Positions 21,501 to 33,255 of a stretch of 64,000 nt of DNA are shown here, piece after piece; the first letter of the stretch is position 1; each line of letters opens with the position of its first letter. Below the pieces are notes generated by a model. It searched no databases. It saw only the letters and a program-made list of their open reading frames with translations, and was not told where the DNA came from. The DNA lies in the NCBI GenBank assembly GCA_951804985.1, contig OX638133.1, forward strand, positions 36,419,963 to 36,483,962, read 5' to 3'. The position numbers were made by a program, and so were the translations under genes. This DNA comes from Dryomyza anilis (lineage: Eukaryota; Arthropoda; Insecta; Diptera; Dryomyzidae).

Positions 21501-22022
21501 GTTTGACTGTTTTTGTTTTTTTTTTATATTTGTTGTTCTTATGTGCTTTTAAGCTGAATATCGTTGTTGTTGCTCGTATCAATGTAAAGAAAGCGATAAT
21601 GACCAAATTTGTTTTTTATCCTGCTGAAACGGCATGAATATCGGTCGATGAACAAACGAACGAATTGTTGCATTGCCACTTGGGTTGCATAGTAGGCACA
21701 ACATATTGATGGTTGGGTTATATAGTATATATAACGTATTGATGTTGTGCTGTCGATAGATATTATATTGATGTGGTAGTTTTTATACATGGCATCTCCT
21801 TAGTACTGTCAGGATTATCAACATATTAGAGCCGGGCAATCGATGGACGCAAGGATGTCATTGATTTTTATGCCAGTTCATCTTGCGATGAAGCCATGCT
21901 CATGGTGCTTATACGAATGGGGAATTTGTGCGTAATTTGTACGCAAATTGAAGTAGATGAATGTGTAGCACGAAGGTAATTTTTGATTATTCAAAAGCAA
22001 GAGGAAAATTTAAAGACGAAGT
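21501..22022. other. No gene
   Basis: A minus-strand frame of 83 codons (21539-21790) lacks any recognisable domain. No other feature is supported. Confidence 0.45.
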
Positions 22023-22239
22023 AACATTGGCCGGCCTCAGCAGTCCAGAGGTAGCGCGCTGGACTTGCATTCTGAAGGTCTCGGGTTCGAATCCCGGCTT
22101 GGGCATGGGCGCTCGTGGTGATATTAACCACAAAATTGTAGGGAATAGATTTCACAGTACAATGGATATAGTCTGTCTGAGTGCTGTGGATCTTAGTAGA
22201 TATTCCAAAAAAAAAAAAAAAAAAAAAAAAAACATTGGC
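22023..22239 (+). mobile_element. tRNA-derived SINE (family 2) with perfect target duplications
   Basis: The SINE body is 22032-22230, with a box A-like TAGCGCGCTGG and a consensus box B, GGTTCGAATCC (22084-22094), in the head. It ends in a pure run of about 24-26 A. AACATTGGC lies directly before (22023-22031) and after (22231-22239) the element, a 9-bp target duplication typical of LINE-driven retrotransposition. The unbroken A tail and perfect duplication suggest a recent insertion. It is about 200 bp long and shares only the tRNA-like head layout with the family-1 SINEs. Confidence 0.95.
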
Positions 22240-23593
22240 AGCAACAAATAAAACATATATAATTAAAATTTTTAAAATTGCTTAGATTCTGTTAGGATTT
22301 CATTTAAAATAAACTTACCAAACATTGCCATTTGTTACTAGAGCTTCTGACAGAAACCTACTCTCAATAAATGTCACAACCCTACTTTAAAATAATTTCT
22401 AAAGTAAAAACTCGACAGGATTTTGATTAGAAAGTTTATTTTGACATAAAGCAAGGCTTTAAGTATAAACTTTTCTAATTTCTAATGAAAACATATGAGA
22501 GTTCAAAAAGCATCTAATGCAACCAATATACGTTCCAAGGGAGAGTGGGAGACAGAGAGAGAGAGAGAGTGTGTGTGTGTACCTTGTAGGTGTGCGAGCT
22601 AGATAAAATGTTATTTTATTGAGTTTTAATCAAATTTACTAAACAATGAAAATGTTGTTGTTTGATTATCAACTTTTCAACTCATTGTTGTTGTTGTATT
22701 TGGAGCTTTTGTTGTATTACGGTTACTTTTACAGTTTGTCGTAAGCACAAAAGCTTCAATTTTCCTCCTCGTACAGTCTTCGTATCCAATACCTACAGAC
22801 AATAATAATAAACTTGAGCACTACTACAAAATATGTTACCTAACGAAGTATCTAAGTCGTCCTCCATTTTGAATTTTTTTTTACATGGCATACGCAAAAA
22901 CAATATAAAACGTTATTAAAATTAATTAGTGAATATTTAGAATAAAACTTTACGTGTGCAGAGAAAAGATGTTCGGACGAAAACTAACACTCACCTCTGT
23001 ATGTAGATGAAATTCCCAATTATTAGAAGATATTCAATGCCACAAATATGTTCACACATTGAACTTTATTCTAATATGGTTTTAAAAGTTTGAATTTGAG
23101 GTTTTATGAGGTTATTTTATTATTTTTCAGTATATAATTTTTAAAAGCTATGATTACCTCAGACAAAAAATATGCAAGGAAACTGCTATTATATAAGTAG
23201 TTTTGTGGAAAACTCACAGGAATATGGTAGGAAATACTATATTCCATATGGTTCGACAATGGGGTTTTTGACCTCATTTGGGGGGACCTGAACTACTCCA
23301 AAGGGTACCATTAGGAGTCAAATGATGTCCGTTATCGATTTCCGAAATAAAATTTTTAGGGTCATAAATTTGTTTTCAAAAGGTTCCCTATTCATTTTTT
23401 GAAACCTTTTTGAGGGTCATGTAACACCGAGAGTGGTACCATTCGATTTCCCACGATATATTCTACCGATTTCTGCAATAAATTTTTTTTCGGTATTTTT
23501 ATCAATTTTCGCCCACCCAATTTTCGCCCTAACACTTCCGACCAACTCCCACATCAAGCAAGCAAACGAACGAGCTACCTGGGTACTTCGAAC
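22240..23593. other. No gene; contains a GA/GT microsatellite
   Basis: A compound microsatellite (GA)n(GT)n lies at about 22552-22582. The rest is A+T-rich with no supported coding frame. A 76-codon frame at 23433-23663 runs into the palindrome repeat and is not credible. Confidence 0.5.
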
Positions 23594-24736
23594 TAGAGAT
23601 GGGCATGTGAGCGTGATTCAGCGTGATTCACGTGAATCACGCGTGATTGTGATTGAATTTTAATTTTGCTCACGTGATTGTGAGTGAGTGTGAGTAGACC
23701 AAAAAATACCGTGAGTGTGCGGGCATACAATTTTTTCGTGAGTGAGTGAGTCGAATATTTCATAAAATAAAAATCTACCTTTTAATTTTTGCGATTTTTC
23801 TATAACTTGACAAGATGTTGGGAAGGCGTCTGCCGACTTCTCAGAACTATAATCTTCAACTCAGAATAAGTTGCAAGGTTTCAGTGAACAATTGATCTAA
23901 CCCCTGCAAACCGGCCGTACTTAGTATGGGCTAGTCAATTTTTGTATGGTCATGTCAATATTTTTTGCTAAAATTCATACGACCGTTCATGGAAATGGAC
24001 ATAGAACGCTTTTTTTTTTTCGATATACCCATTTTTGTAAAAAGTTGAATTTACAATTTCAATTATACATGATATGTATTGACTTTATTTTGTTTATTAA
24101 GTTTAGTTTGTTCCGGGGGTTCGTGTGGGGTCCCATTTTATTCGAGTTATAAATGTAGTAAACAAAAAAAAACGCTTCAAAAATTGTTTTTCCCAAAGTC
24201 AATTCATCCCTGGTAAATTCTACCCCGCACTATTCTTTTATTGATAATTCTCTTTCAGATATAATGTGAAATATTTTACACGAAATATTTTACACGAAAT
24301 ATTTTACACGAATTCTGCACCGGAGAATTATTCTTCGAGGCAATTTTAATGTTTTTATATGAACAGCACACCGAAGGTATCCGTTAAAAATTGAGATATA
24401 ATTTATCAAAGTCCCTAACATCATAACATCATTATTGCGTTTTAAAGATGAAGGTTGTATTAGAGGTGCCACGTACGGTCAACCAATCTCACCAACATTT
24501 ACAAATGAAATATGTATTTTTAAGCATTCTGAAAACAATTGCAAAAAAAAGGTGATTCAGCGTGATTCACGTGAATCACGCGTAATCACGCGTGCTTTTG
24601 ATTTATTCTTAATTTTACTCACGTGATTGTGAGTGAGTGTGAGTAGAGCAAAAAAGGCCGTGAGTGCGTGATTAGATAAATTATTTCGTTAGCGTGAGTG
24701 ATTGTGAGTCAAAACTCACTCACGTTGCCATCTTCG
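23594..24736. mobile_element. Putative hAT-like MITE with GTGATTCAC palindromes
   Basis: The left edge AGATGGGCATGTGAG and the right edge (reverse complement AAGATGGCAACGTGAG) form a short imperfect inverted repeat. The 8-bp flanks CGAACTAG and CGAACAAC match at six positions, as an aged 8-bp target duplication might. Inside, two direct blocks (about 23608-23760 and 24550-24715) each hold GTGATTCAGC, an 18-bp perfect palindrome GTGATTCACGTGAATCAC and GTGAGTGAGTGTGAGTAGA. No transposase frame is seen. The borders are plausible but not proven. Confidence 0.5.
24269..24312 (+). repeat. 15-bp tandem repeat AAATATTTTACACGA
   Basis: Three consecutive near-identical units lie inside the palindrome element. 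Confidence 0.9.
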
Positions 24737-24935
24737 AACAACGAACGAACAAACAAGCTCACAAATAGTTCGAACAACAAACCATCGAACAAACCACTCA
24801 GGTTTTGCGAATTACCCGGATAGCTCGAAAAGTTAATGTCAGAGTTTTACGGGTATTTGAACTACCCGGCTATTATCCGAGTAGTTCGAACAACCCGGGT
24901 AGTCCGAGTACCCGGCTAATCGAGAGCTCTGATAA
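24737..24935. repeat. CGAAC- and ACCCGG-rich degenerate repeats
   Basis: CGAACAA words recur at 24737-24790. ACCCGG / CCGGGT and GTAGTTCGAAC words recur at 24805-24925 in both orientations. It is a short simple-repeat tract with no coding signal. Confidence 0.6.
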
Positions 24936-26123
24936 ATATGCACATAATTTGAAAACATCATTAATTCAAATTTAATTTTAATTTAGCATCTTGTTGAAAC
25001 AACAACAATATTTTACAAATATTATTTTGAAATATTTTTATTTAATAGTACAACAATATTTTTTTGGGTTTACTTTGGAATGTTTGTATTTTTTAATACT
25101 AACATATGCTTCATATAGAATCATTGTATTACCTAAATTATGCTATATGAAGCACATTTTCATTGCATTATTACACTGCAATGTGGGACAGAAGTCAATT
25201 CTAGCTCGCCCTAAATACAGTTTTGCACCAATCTTAACGAAACTTTACACTAAGCATACATGGACTACTAATAGGTTTCAGTTTGAAAATGAACAAGATT
25301 AGTCCATTGACACGCCCACCAGTCATATAATTGAAATGGTAAAATGTCTATAACTTTTATCTGGAATGAGATATTTTGTTTATATTTGGTATTTAGATAC
25401 GTACTATAAATGCACATGACCATTCATAATATGAACGTGATGGGCCAACTTCCACGCCTACCATTCTCATTAAACTATATAAATTGACCATCGTACGAGA
25501 TATACTGATAATATTAGGTACTGTGGTACATATAACACATCTCTTAACTACCATACCAAATATGATCCAGTTTTGTTAACTATAATGACAGAAAAGGTTA
25601 AACAGACATATTAAAATAATAAAATTTAGTTAAATTATTTTACGATTTTCGTATATTTCTCATCACTTAAACTCATTTTAAATGACGTGTGGCAAAGTAA
25701 TGCAAGCATGTTTAACACCGTTAGAAAGAAGACATATCACCTATTATGCTTGTAAAAAAATTTATGAGAGCATTTGAAAGCTTTTTTTTTGCATGTCTAT
25801 TTTTGTATGAAAATATATGTAATTTTTGTTTTATGTTTTTGACAAATAATCAGGAAAAACACGAATATCCATTTGGAATTTTTGATACACATGATGACAG
25901 TTTTATTGTAACCCATTTTTATTTCTTAAAAAGCACTTGTTTTAATTTTTTGACTTTAAGTGACCCTACATATGGAATTTTTCACTAGGGTATATCATTT
26001 TTAATTTGTTTTCTAGGTTCTCAAAATTTTTTAATAATTTGACATATTTTTTAACTTTCTGCGACAAACTTTAATTTCAAATTTTTGGTGAGCTAGACTA
26101 AGCTTCTGTCCCATAGTGTACTG
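24936..26123. other. No gene; old repeat fragments possible
   Basis: A+T-rich. Around 25300-25560 the order CACGCCCACC, TAACTTTTATCTGGAATGAG and CACGCCTACC resembles old fragments of mini-me-like family B but is too degraded to call. Frames at 24991-25302 and 25746-25988 show no recognisable domain. Confidence 0.4.
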
Positions 26124-26285
26124 GCTGGTATGAGATATCTTGGTATGAAGTGTCTTGGTATGGATGTTTTGGTATGTATTGTCTTAGTATTAGATGTCCA
26201 TTGGTATGAGATGTCCATTGATATGATGTGTCTTGGTATGAGTTATCTTGGTATGAGTTGTCTTGTTATGATGTATTATGATGTC
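26124..26285 (+). repeat. Minisatellite, unit about 15-17 bp (TCTTGGTATGAGTTG)
   Basis: About ten degenerate units of TCTTGGTATGAGTTG / TCCATTGGTATGAGATG type lie in tandem. Confidence 0.85.
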
Positions 26286-27462
26286 GCTTAGATCGACTAC
26301 AACTTTCATAATTCTAACTAACTTCATTACTCCAACTATCACAGTTTTACTACTTCGAATTTTCCCAGCTAACCTATCCTTCCTTTTTTTGCAATTAATT
26401 AAATGTAATCTGAAAGGAACATATTCCAGTACATGAAATAAAATATATGAAAAAATGAATGATTTAATAATTTGAATATTTTAAATGATTCGATTATTTT
26501 TTCATTATTAGATTTGATAATTTATTGATTGTATGATTGAATGATTTTATGTTTTTTTATTTTTATTTATTTTATGACTGTAATTTTATTATTTAATACT
26601 TTTGTGAATTTTTGGGTTTTTTGATTGGGTTTTTTGATTGGTTTAATAGTTTCATGATATGTAAAAAACCCTTATGCTTGTAGTCAAACATAATTTTATG
26701 ATTTTATGCTTTAATGACATTAATTCAAATGTATATTTAAATCCCTTTTAAAGACCTTTTAATTTCCAACACTCCAACAGCGACATCATCAATCTTTTTC
26801 TATTTCATACTTAAGGTTCCATTATTTTTCGCTTTTTTAACTTCAAAACATTATAATTCTAAACATAATTTGCGCTTGACCACCTGCGGTCCGTTTTGTA
26901 CACAGAAAAAAAGGTTCAAAAAACTCTGTCCAACAATAATAAAAGAAAAAAAAATAATATAAACGATGAAGCGAACACGAACAAAAAAATAAAAGCCATA
27001 CATTTTTGTTTAATTTTTCATCTTGCATGTTACGGCAGATTTTTTTGTGATGTTGCCTAAAATAAAATTCATTTGTTCATTCACATTGTACAACTGTCAC
27101 GTCCGTCATCAACATCAGATGTGCGTTCGTACGTGTGCAAACGTATTCGTGCCCTTAGCAGTCCGTTCAAGTTTTTTGATGCCGTAATTATTTTTTCGCT
27201 CGGTGAGTCCTACAATCCACACAGTGAGACCCACAAAAGTTACAAAATATGATATTTTTATTTGAACTACTTTTATTTAAATAATTTTTTGTTGTACATT
27301 TAAAAATGTATTATAAAGAATTGAGTTTGGTTTAATATAGTTGGTAGTTTTAATTTTGTTCAATAAATCTTAAAGTTTTATATATTTTTTTAATAGTATT
27401 GATAATATTATTTTTATAACTTTTTACCATTTTGAATAGGTGCAGGACAATTCATCTCCGGC
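26286..27462. other. No gene; A+T-rich DNA
   Basis: No coding frame, RNA or repeat boundary is supported. Confidence 0.5.
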
Positions 27463-28000
27463 AATGTCCTCTTGTCTTGCGAAGAATGGTTAAAGGGAGT
27501 ATTCGATCGAGGAAAGAACTATCTCTGTTTCGAAAAGAATCTTCGAGACAATTCTAATCAGAGAGAATTATTTCATAGACAATCGAGAGTTTTTTTTTCC
27601 GGAAAAGAATTCTCTCGGATTGGTATTGTTTCGGAGAATAGTTCTGGCTATGCTCCCTTGTCTTGGGAAGAATGGTTAACAGGAGAATTAGACCATGGAA
27701 AGCACTATCTCTGTTTCCGAACGGAACTTCTAGACAATACTAACCTCAGAGAATTCTTTCTTAGGAAATCACTATCGAGAGAATTGTCTCAGAGAATAGT
27801 TCTGGCTATGCCCCCTAATTTGGGAAGAATGGTTAATGGGAGAATTTGATCGAGGAAAGCACTATCTCTGTTTTGGGAAGTACTCTGAGACAATGCACAC
27901 CTGAGGGAATTTTTTCTTAGAAAATCCTTATCGTGAGGATATTCCGGAAAAGAATTCTCTTGGGTTAGTATTGTCTCAGAGAATAGTTCTGGCTACAATT
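27463..28000 (+). repeat. Tandem repeat, three units of about 186, 157 and 170 bp
   Basis: Units start near 27463, 27650 and 27808. They share TGGGAAGAATGGTTAA, GAGGAAAGCACTATCTCTG, GAGACAAT, CGGAAAAGAATTCTCT and GAGAATAGTTCTGGCTATG. Units one and two are 62 codons apart and in the same frame, giving a 125-codon open frame with two copies of an EEWL...GK.YLCF pattern. Unit three is out of frame by one base after an internal deletion. I favour a non-coding minisatellite: the GAAGAATTCT words resemble the non-coding GCTGGACCC element (18440-18600), and no start context or splice signal supports translation. Confidence 0.75.
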
Positions 28001-28854
28001 GTCTCGGGGGAAAATTGTCTTGGTAGGAATCATCTGTGTTAGCATTCTATAGGAAATAATTGTTCGGCGAATAAAAGTCCCAGGGAATTATAGCCCGTAA
28101 CACTTTATTAAAATTTAATTTTCAAAATAATAATAATACTTAATTTCGAATTCTTCATTTTCTCATCGAATTACAAATGAAACCGGCGGCCCTACGGTCT
28201 GTCGGCTTGACCGGATCGTGGACTCCATGTCATGCCGTGTCGTCACATGTTTGCAGGACTTTTATTTGAAATCAACACAGAAGAAATTTAAGAATAAAAT
28301 CCGTATCTGCAAATGACAATGGATGTCAGCATTGGATCTTGTTTTTGTTGATGATGTCGTTTTTGTTGTTGTAAGTGTGGGCGCCAACCCATGCGTCCGT
28401 CCATGCTGGGGGTCTGGGGGTCAAAGTATGGCTGTCACGGCATGTGATGGGCGTAATGGTTTGTTTATTTGTGTGCTGACCAAATGTCAGTGACATACAC
28501 ACAGCTTTTAAGTTTTCACATTTAATTCGTCGTCGTCAACATTTGTACTATGGAATCCGACATGTTGGTTGATGTACGGAAATGTTTTCATTAATTTGCA
28601 ATGGAAACTTTTAAGTCTCTTTAAGTTTTTGTCGGCCAGTTTTTGGGATTTCCTTTGAGTTATTAGTATCTGTAACCATTTGATACTTTCCTAATAATGC
28701 TGTAGAAAATAAACTTTTTCGACTATACTTGTTTAATATATAAAAGTTTATTTTTCTGGTGAATTTTTATTAGAACATAGAACTACTTCCGGTTGCATAC
28801 AACTTTTAACTAAGAGTTAATGGAAAACGGCTAGTTAAATTGACAATTACAATC
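28001..28854. other. No gene; G+C-richer island at 28180-28540
   Basis: The segment around 28180-28260 and 28375-28490 is noticeably G+C-richer than its surroundings and non-repetitive within the window. I see no frame or splice structure that would make it an exon. It may be conserved non-coding or simply unique sequence. Confidence 0.35.
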
Positions 28855-29244
28855 AATATATATTTAAACTTTTGGTCTGTCTGTCTGTTTGTTCTAGCAT
28901 CACGTCTAAACCGATTTGACTAAAATTTTGCACGAGGATACTATGGACTATGGACATAGGCTATATAAGGACGGGGTTGGACAAAAGGAAGAGGTACCTC
29001 CCATATAATCAAAGTTACAAAACGATATAACTCGGCACTTACATCAGCTACGAACATGAAACAAAAAACTCAAATTAAAAAAAAAATACAAAATCAAAAT
29101 CAAAAAACACAAATACAAAAGTAAAAGCATTGAATAAAACAAAAGCATAAACAACAGTAAAATAATAATAAAAACAAAACTAAAACAAATACAAAAATAA
29201 AAGAAAATCACAAAAATAAACGCAAAAACTAACACAAAATAAAA

Positions 29245-30022
29245 CGAGTTGGGAAAGTTAGGTCACATGGGTAAGTTCGGTCACATGGGGCGGATTTTTA
29301 TAGTCGGTCGGGCCCGACTATGGAATACCCTACACCTTTGGTGGGGCTATTAACCCTCAGAATATTATTCATATATCAGAAATTTACGTCTTATATCCCC
29401 ATAATTTAAAAAATGTATATAAAATATAAAAAGCTAAAAAAAAAATTGAAAAATTTAATTGGGCGGACCACGCCTATATTTAAAATTTTGAAAGGCTAAT
29501 ATTTCATAGATTTGATTTTAATAATTTACGGATCAAATTTCCACTATGAAAACCCGGGAAATAATGAAAAAAAAAAGTAGGCGGATCACGCCCATTTTTG
29601 GACCACATATTTTTAGGTGAATTCTAACAATATGTTTTAAATTTTATAACTATACCTTGAATACTTTTCGAGTTATTAGTTCCCAAAGAGTTATATAAAA
29701 GTGGCTTGTATGGGAGGTGGGCGTGTCCGTTGACCGATTTGGCTCATTTTCAAACTCAGTTCCTACTTTTGGCTAAGTTATATTGAGACGAAATTTCATC
29801 GCATTCTGATCAGTATTTCTCAAGTTATTCTGTATTCGGACAGCAAGACAGCAAGACAGCAAGACGGACAGACAGACAGACGGACATGGCTAAACGGACT
29901 CGGGTAGTGATGCTGATCAAGAATATATATACTTTTCCATACCGGACACGCCTCCTAAGGGGCGTTACAATATATGCACAAAGTTAATATACCCTGTACC
30001 TCATAGGTGTAGGGTATAAAAA
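29245..30022 (+). mobile_element. mini-me-like element, family B, copy 1
   Basis: Starts CGAGTTGGGAAAGTTAGG and has a GTCGG / CCGAC hairpin near 29300-29320. It continues with GGGCGGACCACGCC, TGGGAGGTGGGCGTGTCCG, a short GACAGACGGACATGG tract, GGCTAAACGGACTCGGG and TGATCAAGAATATATATAC. The tail is CCTCCTAAGGGGCGTTACAA and it ends GGTATAAAAA. It shares the core and TA run with family A but has a different 5' body. A near-identical copy lies at 49775. No coding frame. Confidence 0.8.
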
Positions 30023-31014
30023 AACAAAATACAAAACAAAAAGAAAAACATAAAAAAAGTGAAATTATAATCACAAAACGAAATCAAAAAAAAAAATGAA
30101 AACAAAAGCACAAAATAAACGCAGAAATATTACAAAATCAAAAACATAAAAGAAAACCACAAATAAAAAAGTAAAAGCACAAAATAAAACAACAGCAAAA
30201 ACAAGAACAAACTAATAAAAGAAACAAAACTAATACAAAAGCAAATCACAAAAACAAACAAAATAAAAACAAAAAAAAGAAAGAGAAAAACAAATGCAAA
30301 ATTAAAATAACAAAACAAAAGCAAAAACATAAAAACATAAAAACAATAGCACAAAATATAAACGCAGAAACAAAAGCAAAACAAATAAAACAAAAAAAAG
30401 CAAAAATACTAAGATAAAAGCAAAGACTCAAAAAAAGCAAAAACACAAAATCAAAATAAAAACAAAAAAAGCAAAAGAAAAAACACAAAAACGAAATTAA
30501 AAAGAAAATTGCAAAAACACAAAATCAAAAGCGCAAAATCAAAAACGCATAAAATATCAAAAATACATAAAAGCACAAAGCAAAATTTAAAACACAAAAT
30601 CAAAAGCAAAATACAAATCCATAAAAAAATAAATCTAAAACAAAAAACGAATTTTAAAACAAAATCAAAAAAAAAACAGAAGCAACCAAATATTAAAAAT
30701 TCAAAAAAAGAAAAATCAAAATTAATATTAAAAGAGTAGCATAAACAAAAAACGGGAAAATGAGTAAAATAAAAAGAGTAAAATAAAAGCAAAGACTCAA
30801 CAAAAAGAAAGCAAAAACACAAAATCACAACAAAAATAAAAAGCAAAAGAAAAAAACAAAAACGAAATTAAAATTAAAAACCAAAATAGAAAAAACACAA
30901 AAGCAAACACACAAAATCAAAAATATCAAAAATACAAAAACCAAAAACGCACAAAACTAAATTTAGATTACAAAAACAAAACACAAATCCATAAAAAATT
31001 AAATCTAAAACAAA
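30023..31014. repeat. A-rich array containing a 370-bp tandem duplication
   Basis: The plus strand is nearly T-free AAAACAAAAGC / AAAACACAAAATC sequence. The block from about 30418 (GCAAAGACTCAAAAAAAGC) recurs from about 30788 (GCAAAGACTCAACAAAAAG), a 370-bp step, and the second copy continues past the mini-me-like insertion to about 31810. Long minus-strand frames here encode only Phe/Cys/Leu/Val runs and are composition artefacts. Confidence 0.85.
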
Positions 31015-31693
31015 CCAGTTGGGAAGGTTAGATCACATGGGAAATTTTAAAGTAGGAGTAATTATGATAGTTAGGATAATTAAAATTATAGTCGGTCTAT
31101 GCCGACTATAAATACCCTACACATATGTGTGGTTACCATTCAAAGTGATATATTGGTCACCAGGGTAAACGAATCCTGAAAATAACTACAAACATTCAAT
31201 CGCTGAAGAATTTCCATTCATTTGATACCCATATTTACAAATGGGTAGGTGTACCGAATTTCGATTTTTTTTTGTGAACCACAAGTCTTTTCGCCGGAAA
31301 AAATTATTATCATGTATTTGAACATGATATCAATATATATTTGACCAAAAAGGTTTACCTAAGGACGTATACATAAAAATTGATCTTTATATGTACATTT
31401 TATATGAGGTATTTGAACATAAGTGGATCATAGATCACAATGGACCGATCTTCGCACATACAGCGTAGGTATATTAGTAATCTAAGTTATAAGTTTCATT
31501 TATCTAGCTCTTCAATTTTAAAAGTAGTAGGGATTTCAACAGACAGACAGACGGACATCGCTAAATCGACTCAGGAGGTCATGCTGATCAAGAATATATA
31601 TACTTTTCCATACCGGAGATGCTTCCTTCTGGGTGTTACAAACGGCGTACCAAACTGAATATACCCTTTCACTCTTAGTGTAGGATATAAAAA
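31015..31693 (+). mobile_element. mini-me-like element, family A, copy 2
   Basis: It begins CCAGTTGGGAAGG and ends GGATATAAAAA. It has the AGTCGG hairpin, TACCATTCAAAGTG, a short GACAGACGGACATCG tract, the CGCTAAATCGACTCAGGAGG core, TGATCAAGAATATATATAC and the GGGTGTTACAAACGGCGTAC tail. It sits between AAATCTAAAACAAA and CCAATTTCAAAAC. The uninterrupted duplicate at about 30631-30660 joins those two flanks directly, so the insertion borders are known from the sequence, within an A run. Confidence 0.88.
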
Positions 31694-31848
31694 CCAATTT
31701 CAAAACATAAAAAGAAAAATCAAAAGAAAAAACAGAAGCAACCAAATATAAAAAAATCAAAAAAGGAAAAATCAAAATTAAAAAAATAGCATAAACAAAA
31801 CACGGGAAAATGATAAAAAAAACGGAAAAAAATATTTTTTACCAATAG

Positions 31849-33255
31849 ACTCATACGACCCACGTTCCAAATGATGAATTAATTTAAATTTTGTTTATGA
31901 AAATTATAAAATTCAAAAGATTTCATTAATAACAGACTAAAAGCTAATTAATACATTAACTTAAATTTTATTTGAAATATTATTCAGTTGGTTAGATATT
32001 TTGGATGAGTATTTTGACGTTTATACACTCCGAGTTTGTTTCACGGCAAATTGACCAGCAGTACTCGGATAGGATACAACAAATATCTATGTTTTTGTAT
32101 CTGGTTTCTATATCTGCGATTTTTTTGATGAAATCGTTCACCATGCTCGTCGCTAAAGTTTCCCAAGTTTGATGGAAAAATTTGTAAACTATTGTAGAGG
32201 AAACAATATCGTATTGTGCCTATTTGATTTATTTTTTCGTCCCAATTAATCACGATAACAATATTCGCAAACTCCTTCTGGAAAGTACCATAGGTTAGAA
32301 ACATACACTAATAAAACAAGATGTTTATGAAAGTCTTGCCGCAACTATCCTTTTAAAATTACGCCTTGTAGCAAATATTCAAATATCCCATAAGTTTCAA
32401 TAAGGTAGCAGCAAAACTCTTAATATTTTTTAAATATGACATATAAGTAGATAGTTACGAGATGTTTCACTGATAGCAAACATCCTGAGGGTTTGGACAT
32501 TTGCACAAAACTTTTTAGGTATTTTGACATTTGACTACCATAAAAAAGGAAAATGGCGTACTTTTTCCTTTCGCTCGATTTATCCACAACAATTAAGTAA
32601 ATCAAATGGTGTAAAAAAAGTGCCAACTCAAACAATATATTTTAATGGTAAAAGTAAAAATAAAATTTCCTGTGATTTAAATTATCAGTACGTGGTGGAA
32701 AATATTTCTTTTCAGAGTTTACTTTGATGACAGCATCGCCGGTCGGACTTGGTTCTTCTGCTAAGAAATTTCAAGTCGTTGTACAATTTTACCTTTGAAG
32801 GATTTATAAAGACGATGGCGATATATAACCAGGATACTGTTTTAATTCTAGAATAAATAAAAATACATTTGATTCATTTTCTTTCAATGCAATAAAAATA
32901 ACTCCGCGAATTCTAATGGAGTACCTTTTCCAAATATTCCTCAACTATTTTCCTATTTGTAAGATGTTTAATTGATGGTTGCTATACATAATCATAAATT
33001 TGAAAGATGGTTGCTAGCAATATTTATTGTATTTGACCGATATTTGAGTGATTGTTGTCTCAAATACGATCTAAATAAATTGTTAATAACTTGATATTTA
33101 GGGCTGTGATATTTCTGGCAATCATCTTTGTTTTCTTAGTGTAATTATAAATATACATTTTATAACATTTAATATAATAAATAATACGGATTTGGTCATT
33201 TACATCAACAAAATTAAATAAATTCATCATAGAGAATTCGGGTCGTATGAGTGAT
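31849..33255. mobile_element. 1.4-kb element with about 55-bp terminal inverted repeats
   Basis: The left arm, from about 31850, reads ACTCATACGACCC then ATGATGAATTAATTTAA and TTTTGTTTATG. The right arm, as reverse complement from about 33254, reads ACTCATACGACCC then ATGATGAATTTATTTAA and TTTTGTTGATG. The interior at 32790-33125 matches the repeat at 20860-21200. Short frames occur but none with a recognised domain. The target duplication is not determined. Confidence 0.7.

Larger units (their letters stand above)
28855..31845 (-). mobile_element. GCTGGACCC-type element with a hugely expanded A-rich interior
   Basis: On the minus strand the 3' part is recognisable at 28855-29046: a short CAGA run, CGTGATGCTAGAACAAACAG, GGGAGGTACCTC and ATAACTCGGCACTT. 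The A-rich seed that is about 70 bp in the copy at 18190 is here expanded to roughly 1.5 kb of AAAACACAAAATCAAAAGC-like sequence. Two mini-me-like elements (29245 and 31015) interrupt it. No 5' GCTGGACCC end follows, so the copy is truncated or its end is lost. Confidence 0.55.

Noticed and set aside
22032..22105. Functional tRNA gene
   Set aside because: Boxes A and B are present but the acceptor ends do not pair, and the sequence continues into a SINE body with an A tail and target duplications.
23608..24715. LTRs (two direct about 150-bp blocks)
   Set aside because: The blocks lack TG...CA ends and the interval between them has no gag/pol remnants; inverted outer ends fit a DNA element better.
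30130..30846. Long minus-strand Phe/Cys/Leu/Val frames resembling membrane proteins
   Set aside because: They translate the A-rich array; the residues follow directly from TTT, TGT, CTT and GTT words.
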